Assembly (NCBI GenBank): GCA_900319385.1 | Contig: ONOG01000013.1 | Location: forward strand, 1 to 58,419 | From: an uncultured Prevotellaceae bacterium | GTDB lineage: Bacteria; Bacteroidota; Bacteroidia; Bacteroidales; Bacteroidaceae | Direction of reading: 5' to 3' | DNA length: 58,419 nucleotides | In this document: piece after piece, positions 1 through 8,300 of the stretch | How positions within the stretch are numbered: position 1 is the first letter of the stretch | Layout of the letters: every line of letters begins with the position of its first letter | The notes under the pieces: model-generated | Told to the model about the DNA's origin: nothing | What the model saw: the letters and a program-made list of their open reading frames with translations, nothing else | The model's database searches: none | Position numbers and translations under genes: made by a program

Positions 1-1
1 C

Positions 2-793
2 TACGTGGGCTGTCTGCACGGCTGTAAGTACTGTTATGCCTCGTTTATGAAGCGGTTTACGAACCACCCTGAGCCGTGGGGCGAGTTCATCGACGTGAAA
101 TACTGGCCGGAGATAAAGAATGCCAAGCGGTATGCGGGCAAGGATGCTTTCTTCGGCTCCGTGACCGACTGCTACCAGCCGCACGAAGCGAGGTATAAGC
201 GGACACGCGCCCTGCTGGAGCAGTTGCAAGGCAGCGGCATCAGCGTGAGCATTGCCACGAAGTCGGATCTCGTGCTACGCGACCTCGACCTCATCAAGAC
301 TTTCCCCCATGCCCGTGTGTCGTGGAGCATCAACACGCTTGACGAGTCGTTTCGCCGCGAGATGGACGTAGCTGTCAGCATCGAGCGCCGACTGGAAGCC
401 ATGCGCCAGTTCTACGAGGCAGGCATTGAGACCACTTGTTTCATTTCTCCGATATTTCCTGGCATCACCGATGTCGAGGCCATTATCCGCAAGGCCAAGG
501 ACTGCTGTAACCTCGTCTGGTTGGAGAACCTGAACCTTCGTGGCGATTATAAAGGAAAGATTCTTGCCTGGATTCACGGGCACCACCCCGAATTGGATCA
601 ACTCTACCGCGACATCTACACGAAGAAAGACCGTTCCTACTGGATGCAGCTCGACATGCAGATGCGGGCATTCTGCTTGGCTGAGGGGTTACCCTACATT
701 CGCAATGACGATTCTGTGCGCTCCCGCCATGGCGAGCTGCCTGTGGTGGTCAACTATTTCTTCCATGAGGAAATTGTGAATAGAGGGAAGTGA
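2..793 (+). CDS. Radical SAM protein, SplB-like (5' end outside window)
   Basis: The reading frame is open from the first bases, so the gene is cut by the window edge and the true start lies upstream. The visible part (about 263 residues) begins in the radical SAM signature: cysteines encoded at 11, 23 and 32 form C-x3-C-x2-C, which binds the [4Fe-4S] cluster that cleaves S-adenosylmethionine. The rest reads as a TIM-barrel radical SAM domain of the kind annotated SplB/Rv2578c-like, with blocks such as GSVTDCYQP and IATKSDLVLRDLDL. The substrate cannot be told from the sequence; Bacteroidetes carry several such proteins without an assigned reaction. The gene stands alone here. It is followed by a hairpin with a T run and then by a convergent gene. 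Confidence 0.85.
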   Translation, partial: YVGCLHGCKYCYASFMKRFTNHPEPWGEFIDVKYWPEIKNAKRYAGKDAFFGSVTDCYQPHEARYKRTRALLEQLQGSGISVSIATKSDLVLRDLDLIKTFPHARVSWSINTLDESFRREMDVAVSIERRLEAMRQFYEAGIETTCFISPIFPGITDVEAIIRKAKDCCNLVWLENLNLRGDYKGKILAWIHGHHPELDQLYRDIYTKKDRSYWMQLDMQMRAFCLAEGLPYIRNDDSVRSRHGELPVVVNYFFHEEIVNRGK

Positions 794-842
794 GCAGAAT
801 GCTAATCATCGAAATGATTGAAGACGAAGATATTCTGCTTTT
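793..842 (+). terminator. Terminator hairpin after the radical SAM gene
   Basis: AGCAGAAT (793-800, starting at the last base of the stop codon) pairs with ATTCTGCT (832-839), followed by TTTT. A second small stem (ATCAT/ATGAT) lies inside. It fits a factor-independent terminator for the rightward gene. Confidence 0.6.
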
Positions 843-884
843 CAGACAATCATCTTGTCCCTTAATTGCGGTGATTGATGTGGG

Positions 885-1637
885 TCAATCGACTTTCACA
901 CGCATCGTTCCGGTGGCATTGCCGTGGGTGATGCTTTTGGCATAGACGATGAGGTCGCAGGTGCGCGTTTTTGGGCGGCTCTGGCAGAAGGCTTTGGCTT
1001 TGTAGCGAATCGTTTGTCCTGGTTGGATGGTCACGTTGTTTGCGGGGGAGAAGGCGAAGTTGTTGGGATGGGTGGGGTCGTCGATGACTAGTTCTACCTG
1101 TGCGGGTGTCTGTCCGTTGTTGGTCACTTCGTAGATGACGTTGATGGTTTCGCCGCGTCCGAAACGTCCGTCGCCGTCTTCGTCCTGGTAGGTCAATCCT
1201 CGGATGCTGAGTTGAGCGGAGTTTTGAATGTGGTAGCCGGAGTGTTTGGCCTCATTGTGGGTATGGTGCTTTTTATGGCTGCTGTAATTGCTTGCATATC
1301 CGCTGTCGTACCCACCACCTGTCTGATAGTTGGTTTCGTTTTCGTAGCGGCTGCTTCCGCTGTAGTTGTCGTAGCTTTCGCGGTTTTTACGCTCACCCGA
1401 TGTGGCGAGCTGATGTCCGATGGCGGCACCTGCTACGGTGCCGATGACGCTGCCGAGCATGGCTTTGCCTGGCCCTGAGTGGCGACTTGTTGACATCCAT
1501 CCGATGGCTTCGCCGATGGTTCCTCCGATTTCAGCTCCGGCCATGGTGCCGAGGTAACCGCGTGTGCTCATGTTGGTGCAGCTTTGAAGGCTACCCAGAA
1601 GGAGGAGGGTGGAGAGGAGATAAACTGTTCGTTTCAT
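885..1637 (-). CDS. Glycine-zipper lipoprotein
   Basis: A 250-residue predicted outer-membrane or periplasmic lipoprotein. The N-terminus is a hydrophobic signal ending in a lipobox (LQSC, Cys20). Residues about 28-80 are Gly/Ala rich with GxxxG patterns (GTMAGAEIGGTIGEAIG and GSVIGTVAGAAIG), typical of glycine-zipper segments that insert in or span membranes. A low-complexity Ser/Tyr/His linker follows. The C-terminal ~110 residues form a separate domain with an acidic DEDGDGRFGRGE turn, probably an Ig-like beta fold, though this assignment is tentative. Function unknown; the zipper recalls SlyB/17 kDa antigen lipoproteins. It is a single gene with its own -7 box at 1682-1689, convergent with the radical SAM gene. 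Confidence 0.75.
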   Translation of the reverse strand: MKRTVYLLSTLLLLGSLQSCTNMSTRGYLGTMAGAEIGGTIGEAIGWMSTSRHSGPGKAMLGSVIGTVAGAAIGHQLATSGERKNRESYDNYSGSSRYENETNYQTGGGYDSGYASNYSSHKKHHTHNEAKHSGYHIQNSAQLSIRGLTYQDEDGDGRFGRGETINVIYEVTNNGQTPAQVELVIDDPTHPNNFAFSPANNVTIQPGQTIRYKAKAFCQSRPKTRTCDLIVYAKSITHGNATGTMRVKVD

Positions 1638-1681
1638 AGTGGTAAATAGGGTTTTATGGTTTTGGGGTCTATTTCTTGCTG

Positions 1682-1689
1682 CAAAGATA
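1682..1689 (-). promoter_or_regulatory. -7 box for the lipoprotein gene
   Basis: CAAAGATA on the plus strand reads TATCTTTG on the minus strand, the Bacteroidetes TAnnTTTG -7 element. It lies about 45 nt upstream of the lipoprotein ATG at 1637. No clear TTG is found at the expected -33 distance. Confidence 0.55.
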
Positions 1690-1745
1690 TTGTGTTTGTG
1701 CGGAATGGCTCATGCCGTTTTCCCTAAAACTTGAGGGGAATTTCC

Positions 1746-2552
1746 CTATCCCTTCACCAGCCAATCGTCGATAAGTTGTCGTGCGATGGACATCTTGTCG
1801 GGGATGTCGGGCAGGTGCTGTCGGTCGAACCATCCGCCACGGCTGAGTTCTTCGTCTTGTAGATGTATGGTGCCGCTTTCGTAGTCGGCCGTGAATCCCA
1901 CCATGATACCTGAGGGGTAGGGCCAGGGTTGAGAGCCAAAGTATCGGAGGTGGGTGATGCGGAGCTGCGTCTCTTCCATCACTTCGCGTTCGACGCATTG
2001 TTCCAATGTCTCGCCTGTTTCGACAAAACCGGCCACAAGGCCGTAGCGTTCGGAATGGCGGAAGTTGCGTGCATGAACGAGGAGTATCTTTTCCGGTTCG
2101 AGGGTGTGACCGTTGGTGTCTATCACGGCTTCTTTGCGAATCCTGACGATGATGGCTGGCGACACTTGTGGCCATACTTCTTTGCCGCAATGGGTGCAGC
2201 GTTTCGAGATGTCGGTCGCGTGCTCCATCGGTGCTCCGCAATGTCCGCAGTAGCGGGTGTTGTCGTCCCAGTAGAGGAGTTCGGCGGCTTTGCCGGCCAT
2301 ATTGTGAATCGGGTGGGGGAGTACGTTGTAGGAGGCACGTAGTTCCATCGTTGTGAATTCTTCGGGCAATCCGTCTTTGGGTGGTGTCGTGAGCGTGAAG
2401 GCACGGCAAGGGGTCTCTCCGATGTCGGGAAGCACTTGAATGTACGTCCAAGGCTTTATGGCGATGGGAGGTTCTTCGCTTTGCGGCACGGTATATACTT
2501 CGCCGTCCTTGCGTAGGATCAGATGGTTGCTGATGAATATAAACCAATACAT
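1746..2552 (-). CDS. nudC: NAD(+)/NADH diphosphatase (NudC-type Nudix hydrolase)
   Basis: A 268-residue Nudix hydrolase that would split NAD(H) into NMN(H) and AMP; NudC relatives also remove NAD caps from RNA 5' ends. Cys102, Cys105, Cys119 and Cys122 form the zinc ribbon typical of the family. The Nudix box runs from Gly175 (GFVETGE, then REVMEE) and carries the catalytic glutamates. SQPWPYP at 207-213 is the family-specific motif separating NADH pyrophosphatases from other Nudix enzymes. The first 34 nt overlap the end of miaA (2519-2552), which points to translational coupling as the last gene of a 5'-nucleotidase-miaA-nudC transcript. Length is near the family norm (E. coli NudC 257). 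No key residue appears to be missing. Confidence 0.93.
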   Translation of the reverse strand: MYWFIFISNHLILRKDGEVYTVPQSEEPPIAIKPWTYIQVLPDIGETPCRAFTLTTPPKDGLPEEFTTMELRASYNVLPHPIHNMAGKAAELLYWDDNTRYCGHCGAPMEHATDISKRCTHCGKEVWPQVSPAIIVRIRKEAVIDTNGHTLEPEKILLVHARNFRHSERYGLVAGFVETGETLEQCVEREVMEETQLRITHLRYFGSQPWPYPSGIMVGFTADYESGTIHLQDEELSRGGWFDRQHLPDIPDKMSIARQLIDDWLVKG

Positions 2553-3388
2553 TGTTTTACTTTTTCGTCCATGGGCAGGGTGGCGTCGATCCAGTGGATT
2601 TTGACGCCTCGTCGTTCTTCCATGCCTCGGAAATAGGTCATCTGCCGTTTGGCAAATTGATGGATGGCGATTTCGAGTAGCCGCACCATCTCCTCGTAGG
2701 AGAGTTGCCCGATTACGTATTGTGTTACATACTTGTATTCCAAGCCATAACGGATGAGCCGTTCACTTGATACTCCACGTTTGAGGAGCCCTTGTATTTC
2801 GTCCACCATGCCTTCGTCGAGTCGTTGGTGGAGGCGTGTGGTGATGCGCCTCCGGCGGAGTTCGCGATCGATTTTAAGACCGATGATGAGCCCTCCCTCC
2901 AATTCTTCCCAATAGGGAGAGTCTTCGGGTTCGGCATCTCCTTTTTCCTCAAACTGATAATGGCGTACGATGCTCTCGATGTAAAGCCCCGTGCCTCCGC
3001 AGAGGATGGGCACTTTGTGTCGCCGCAGAATGTCGTCGTAGCAGCGGAGGAAATCGCGTTGGAACTGATAGACGCTGTATCGTTCGCCTGGCTCTGCTAT
3101 ATCAATGAGATGGTAAGGGATGTGTATGCCGCCGATGATATAGTCGTCCAAGTCTTTCCCCGTTCCGATATCCATGCCGCGATACACTTGACGGCTGTCG
3201 GCACTGATGATTTCACCGCCGATTTGTGCGGCCAGGTGTGCGGCCAAAGTTGTTTTCCCGCATGCCGTGGGACCTAAAATTGTTAAGCCTTTCCTACGAC
3301 CTCCCCTAACGACCTCTCCACCGACCTCCCCCGTTCCCTCCAGAGGAGGGGTGAACAATTCTGCTGATGTATAGTTACTTTTGTTCAT
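2519..3388 (-). CDS. miaA: tRNA dimethylallyltransferase (MiaA) with a repeat-derived N-terminus
   Basis: Transfers a dimethylallyl group from DMAPP to the N6 of A37 in tRNAs reading UNN codons. The P-loop GPTACGKT (39-46), the SADSRQVYRGMDIGTGK block and the GGTGLYI motif are canonical. The first ~33 residues (MNKSNYTSAELFTPPLEG and a Gly/Val/Arg-rich run) are not MiaA sequence. They are encoded by a dispersed GC-rich repeat that also forms the start of the MscS gene at 41776. No ATG lies between this start and the P-loop, so the repeat appears to supply the start codon unless a GTG or TTG is used. The core without the extension is rather short (about 255 residues). The gene lies 33 nt after the 5'-nucleotidase and overlaps nudC. 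Confidence 0.93.
   Translation of the reverse strand: MNKSNYTSAELFTPPLEGTGEVGGEVVRGGRRKGLTILGPTACGKTTLAAHLAAQIGGEIISADSRQVYRGMDIGTGKDLDDYIIGGIHIPYHLIDIAEPGERYSVYQFQRDFLRCYDDILRRHKVPILCGGTGLYIESIVRHYQFEEKGDAEPEDSPYWEELEGGLIIGLKIDRELRRRRITTRLHQRLDEGMVDEIQGLLKRGVSSERLIRYGLEYKYVTQYVIGQLSYEEMVRLLEIAIHQFAKRQMTYFRGMEERRGVKIHWIDATLPMDEKVKQCIGLYSSATI
3295..3388 (-). repeat. GC-rich dispersed repeat forming the 5' end of miaA
   Basis: Read on the minus strand, this segment matches 41776-41862 closely: the same start codon context, the same TATACATCAGCAGAA block, and a CCCCTCC/GGAGGG palindrome. Here it is in frame with miaA. Confidence 0.8.
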
Positions 3389-3421
3389 CTATTCTTTTGT
3401 TCATTAGTATGGAGTTCCCCC

Positions 3422-5113
3422 TCAGGTCGTTGGAGAGGCTTTCCCGAACAACACTACTCGTTCTCGTTCCTCGGCTGCTTTCACCCATTCTTCGGGGATG
3501 AAGCGCCAGTGGTGTCGTGCTTGGGGAAGTACGTTGCCTTCGCGCTCGATGTATTCCATCATGTAGTGCCGGATGTCGCGCGGCGTGATGTCGAGAATGC
3601 GTCGGTCGATTTCTTCTTTCGTGAGGCCGGCACCCTTTGTCAGCAGTTCTCCGCCGCCGTTGGCACGATATGCCGTCATGGCTACACTGTATTCTTGTTC
3701 TGGCACGAAGGGGCGTCCGTCTGCCATCGATTCGATGTTGATTTTCTCGCCTTGCGCCCGCCGCACATCTACCGTGTAACGGATGCCTGCCATGGAATCG
3801 AAGTTGAAGATGAAGTTTGTAAATCCCATCCGCTCGGGATTGCTCTTCATGGGGCTTAGCAGGAGGAAGGGGTCGCTCGCTGAGCGCATTTGATTCGTCC
3901 AGTTGGCATAGCTCATCTCGAGGTAGTTCTTGATTTCATGTCCTGTGAGACGGAGGGTATAGAGTTTGTCTTCAAAGCGGTAGAGGTTGAAAAGGTCACT
4001 CACACGCACGTCACCCTCGTCGATGCTGGCATTGAAGAAGAGTGGTGCGGCGAGCGAGAGGTCGGCATGTGAAACGGCGAGCTGGAGCTGCTGGATGAAG
4101 TCGATGTAGGCGCTGCTCCCGAAGTAGGCGTCCGTGATGTCGATACCGGCGAGGAAATGTCCTATCTTTCGTTCGGCATACTCTTGCACATCGCTGAAAT
4201 CACGTTTGAAGTGGCGGCGAAACTCGACGGCATGGCTATTGTGAATTTTTCCGATATATCGGAGTTGGGCATCCATGTCGTGCCTGAGTACATGTCCTTC
4301 GTTGTCGAGGGAGAACTTGAGGCGGATTTCGGCAACCGAGTGGGCATAGCTGCCAGGATTGATGCAGAGGATGCTCCGTCCGTTGGGCGATTCCACCTCC
4401 TCCATGTTCGATGAGTGGTCGTGGCCGTAGAGCACGAGGTCGAAACCTTCGACGTGGCTCACCGTTTCGCGCACCGCATTTTCGCGGTATTCGGGGGTGA
4501 CGATGCCTTCGTCCATGCCCGAGTGGAAAAGGCCGATGACGAAGTCGGGGTGTTCATGCTCTCTGACATACTGAATCCATTGCCGTGCACTTTGCTGGAT
4601 GTCCTCGAATCGTATGCCTTTCCACACGCGCGGTGGAATCCAGTGGGGCACGGCGGGTGTCGTAAAACCGATGACGGCGATGCGGATGCCACTCCGCACG
4701 AGCAAGGTGTAGGGTTCGAAGTAGGGCTCTCCCGTTTGGTCGTTCACGGCATTTGCACCGAGGATGGGGAAGTTGCAGTCGTGGACAAACATGTCGAACA
4801 CCTCATGACCTGTTTCGATGTCGTGATTGCCGATCACACCCACGTCGTACCCGACGAAGTTGCACATATCGGCCACCTTGTGTCGGTCGCCCCGCCCGAC
4901 GAAATTGAAATAGTAGCTCGTCGGTTCGCCTTGGAGGATGTCGCCTCCATCGATGAGGATGGTGGCACCGCCGAGCCGCTTCACCTGCTGGGCAACGTAG
5001 GCATGGACGCGCTGCATGCTCCCCTTGCCCCATCGTGCGTGTCGGAAGTCGTAGGGGAAGTAGTTGCCGTGGATGTCGGTGGTGAAGATGATGTTGACCT
5101 TGCGGGTGTCCAT
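3422..5113 (-). CDS. 5'-nucleotidase / 2',3'-cyclic phosphodiesterase family metallophosphatase
   Basis: A 563-residue two-domain enzyme hydrolysing nucleotide phosphomonoesters. The N-terminal metallophosphatase domain shows DIHGN, GDILQGEP, GNHDIE and GHDHS, which hold the two-metal centre. The C-terminal 5'-nucleotidase domain binds the base. The open frame extends to 5173, but a TATCTTTG promoter box (5139-5146) lies inside that extension, so translation must begin at 5122 (MTNMDT) or 5113 (MDTRKV); I chose 5113 because the conserved strand follows at once. There is no signal peptide, so unlike the classical periplasmic UshA this copy looks cytoplasmic. It is first in an apparent operon with miaA and nudC. 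Confidence 0.88.
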   Translation of the reverse strand: MDTRKVNIIFTTDIHGNYFPYDFRHARWGKGSMQRVHAYVAQQVKRLGGATILIDGGDILQGEPTSYYFNFVGRGDRHKVADMCNFVGYDVGVIGNHDIETGHEVFDMFVHDCNFPILGANAVNDQTGEPYFEPYTLLVRSGIRIAVIGFTTPAVPHWIPPRVWKGIRFEDIQQSARQWIQYVREHEHPDFVIGLFHSGMDEGIVTPEYRENAVRETVSHVEGFDLVLYGHDHSSNMEEVESPNGRSILCINPGSYAHSVAEIRLKFSLDNEGHVLRHDMDAQLRYIGKIHNSHAVEFRRHFKRDFSDVQEYAERKIGHFLAGIDITDAYFGSSAYIDFIQQLQLAVSHADLSLAAPLFFNASIDEGDVRVSDLFNLYRFEDKLYTLRLTGHEIKNYLEMSYANWTNQMRSASDPFLLLSPMKSNPERMGFTNFIFNFDSMAGIRYTVDVRRAQGEKINIESMADGRPFVPEQEYSVAMTAYRANGGGELLTKGAGLTKEEIDRRILDITPRDIRHYMMEYIEREGNVLPQARHHWRFIPEEWVKAAEERERVVLFGKASPTT

Positions 5114-5138
5114 GTTTGTCATCTGATGTTTTAATCGG

Positions 5139-5146
5139 CAAAGATA
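5139..5146 (-). promoter_or_regulatory. -7 box for the 5'-nucleotidase operon
   Basis: CAAAGATA on the plus strand gives TATCTTTG on the minus strand. It is 16-25 nt upstream of the candidate starts at 5122 and 5113 and rules out the longer frame starting at 5173. Confidence 0.65.
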
Positions 5147-5210
5147 CAAAAAATTGATGTAAATCGTCATCATTCAGCTATAAAAGTGAAAATAATCTTG
5201 TATTTCATCC

Positions 5211-5284
5211 TTCGATTAACATCAGACGTTTTCTTGCCAAAGCAATGTCCAAACGAGTTTGGCTCTACTCTTTTGTCTGAACGA
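5211..5284. repeat. 74-bp dispersed repeat, copy 1
   Basis: Matches 40046-40119 over 74 bp without a visible indel. Both begin TTCGATTAACATCAGACG, contain a CAAACnAGTTTG palindrome and end CTGAACGA. Both lie in gaps between differently oriented genes. Confidence 0.75.
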
Positions 5285-5318
5285 ATCGTCGCAAAAACAA
5301 TAAATATTGTTAATTGTT

Positions 5319-5348
5319 TTGCGATTCTGATTTGTTTCCGTAAATTTG
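5319..5348 (+). promoter_or_regulatory. Promoter of the alpha-2-macroglobulin gene
   Basis: TTG at 5319-5321 is followed after 19 bp by TAAATTTG at 5341-5348, a close match to the Bacteroidetes sigma-ABfr -33/-7 layout. The ATG is 37 nt downstream, leaving a leader of about 30 nt. Confidence 0.75.
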
Positions 5349-5385
5349 CCGCCAAACATATTCTATCACTAAATCCTATTTAGCC

Positions 5386-8300
5386 ATGAACCTTCGCAAA
5401 TTCACCTTGGCACTGTGTTTGCTTGGCGCATCGATAACAAGCTATTCACAAAATCCGAAAGAAATGAATCACCTCACAACTTCTTACGACAAAAGTTGGG
5501 CAAAGGTCGAGCAACACATCAACGACGACCTGCCGAAATCTGCTATCAGCGAGGCAGAGAAGATACTGAAGAAAGCCACGGCGGAGGGCAACTTTGCACA
5601 AGCCGCCCGTGCGGGATTCACCCTCATGGCCATGCGCGGCAACATCTCGCCCGACAGCATGGTGGTCGATGTGGAGAAACTCGAAACCCTGATTCAGCAG
5701 CGTGAAGCCACGGCCGACACACCTCGTGCCCGTGCCGAATTGGCGTTGCTCCATGCCCTGGCAGCCACGGTGTACGACACGTGGCGCTATTCGAGCCTCA
5801 CGTTGAGCGACGAGGAGGCTGAACAACTGGGCGAGCAGCGCAAGGCCAAACACATCGAAGCCTCGACGGCTCATGCCTCGGACATTGCCGGCGTTTCGGT
5901 GAAGGATTGCCGTCCGCTCATGGAGGAAGAGGGGAAAGACAGCCGTTTCTTTGGCGACGATGCCCTCTCGATGGTGGTCGATTTGCTGGAGAGGGAATCG
6001 CTGGTGGACGACGAAGCCCGCTGGAATGTGCTCCGGATGGCAGCTTCGACCTATCGCGGGAAAGGGATGCGCGAGGCCTATGCCCTGATGCGGATGCGTG
6101 AATTGGAGGCGCAAAGCGACCTGAGCAGCTACAGTCATCGATTGCGTCGTGACGACCACGTGCGTGAACTTCGCCAGTTGTGCGACGAGGTGGGCGACAC
6201 GGAAGTGGGTGCCGACGTTTGGTGTGAATGGCTCGATGAGCGCGAACATACCACGTGGCAGGAAGAGTTGGAACTCGTGCGCGAAGGTATCGCCCGCTGG
6301 CCGAAGAGCGACATGCAGGCGCGTCTGAAGAAGCGTGAGGCCGATTGCCTTGAGCCGAGCCTCAATGTCTATACCAAGGCACAAGACAATAGCGGTCGCG
6401 AAGTGGCTGGAAAGCCCCTCATGGTGCAAGTGGCGCACCGCAACATCGATGATGCCGAAATCGTGGTCAAGCGCTTGAGAGTGAAGAGTGCCAAGTCGAA
6501 GGACGTTCGCGACAACTTCCTTTGCAACATGGAGTTGGACAAGATGGCCGATGGCGAGACAGTGTGGGAGCAGCACCTCTCTTTCGATGCCCACAAGCAG
6601 CATCCCGAACGTGCGGAGGAACATCAGCGCGACACGCTTACCCTGTCGCTCCCTGCCGGTGTGTACCGCATCTGGTTGCGGGGAGGCGGGAAAGAGTCGA
6701 AAGCCGAATTCCAGCTCAACAGCACCCAAGTGATGACCTTCTCGATGCCTGGCCCTCGGCGTCTCGCCACGGTGGTGGATGCCCTGACGGGTGCGCCGGT
6801 CGAGGGGTGCGAAGTTGTGGGCGTATGGCGTAAATACATCGATGGCCAGTGGCGCAGCTACTCGAGGTCCTACGTGACCGACGGGGTGGGGCAGGTGAGC
6901 CTCGATGCCGATATTGAATATGTGGTGGCACGCCGTTCGGCCGACGATGAATCGATGGAGATGGGTGTGGACGGCACGGTGAAGAATTACACCCAGCACG
7001 AACGCGAGCAGACGATTTACCAAGCCTTCACCGACCGTGCCATCTATCGCCCTGGGCAGACGGTGCAAGTGTCGGGATTTGTCTATACCCGCCTCGGCGA
7101 AGAGTGTCATGCCGTCGGCCGAGGGAGCAAGGTCGAGGTGTTGTTGCGCGATGCCAACTGGCAGGTCGTTCAAAAGACTACGGTCACGACCGACGACCTC
7201 GGCAATGCCTCGACCGACTTTGTCCTGCCCACCGACCGCCTGAACGGTGTGTGGCACATTGGTTTCGGCGGAACCACGAGAGATTTCCGTGTCGAGGAAT
7301 ACAAACGTCCCACCTTCACCCTCGAGATGGAGGACACGGAGGGAAGTTTTGCCCTCGGCGACACCATCGAGATGACAGGCGTGGCACGCACCTACAGCGG
7401 TGTGCCCGTACAGGGTGCCAAGGTGGAATTTACGGTGAGTCAGGCGAAGAGCACCTCATGGTTTTGGTGGTACGACCGCGACACCTGGCGCAAGATGGAG
7501 AGCGGCGAGACGACGACCGACGATGAAGGACGTTTCCGCGTGCGCGTGTTCCTCGACGACGACCTCGTGCTTGGCAGCGACGACATGGATGCCGACGTCC
7601 GCAAGGTCGGCGACCGCTACGTCGTCAGCGACTTTCGGGGTTTGATGCAATACCGGCTCGAAGCCAAGGTGACCGACCTCGCCGGCGAGACACACGAGGC
7701 GGAATCCACCGTGCGTGTCAGCTCGCGCGAGTTCGGATTGAACATCGACATGGACGCCCTCGTCGATCGCGACGGCACGAAGGGGGCAGAGGCACAGGTG
7801 TCGGCACTCAATGCCCAGGGGCAGAAAGTGGCAGCCAGCGGCACATGGACGCTCCGCAAGTACAACGCCCTCACGGGGAAGTACGACACCGACGTCGCTA
7901 CCGGCACCTTCGCCACCGACCGTCCGCTCACACTCCCGCCGACCACCGCTTACGAACTCGGAAGCTACGAGCTTGTGACGACCGCACGCGACACCCGCCA
8001 GCACGACATCACCGCTTCACGCCGCTTCGTGCTTTGGGGTTCACGACGTGGCGGAGCCATGAACCTGGTCAACGACTGGATTCACACCTCGTCCACCACC
8101 ATGCGTGCGGGCGAGTCGGTGGACGTCTGGTTTGCCGTCCAGCATCCCGATGCCCATACCTATCTGTATGTCGTCGATTGCCATCAGACGGTGATCGAGA
8201 AGGTGGCCGTGCTTCAACCCACCCAGCAACACCTCTCCATCCCCTACAAGGAAGCCTACGGCCAGAGCCTCCGGTTCTTCATCGCCTACGTGAAGGACGG

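Noticed and set aside
5446..7257. 603-codon antisense frame in the macroglobulin gene (and others at 8848-9816, 9889-10596)
   Set aside because: His/Val/Leu-rich shadow sequence without recognisable domains, fully inside a clear coding gene.
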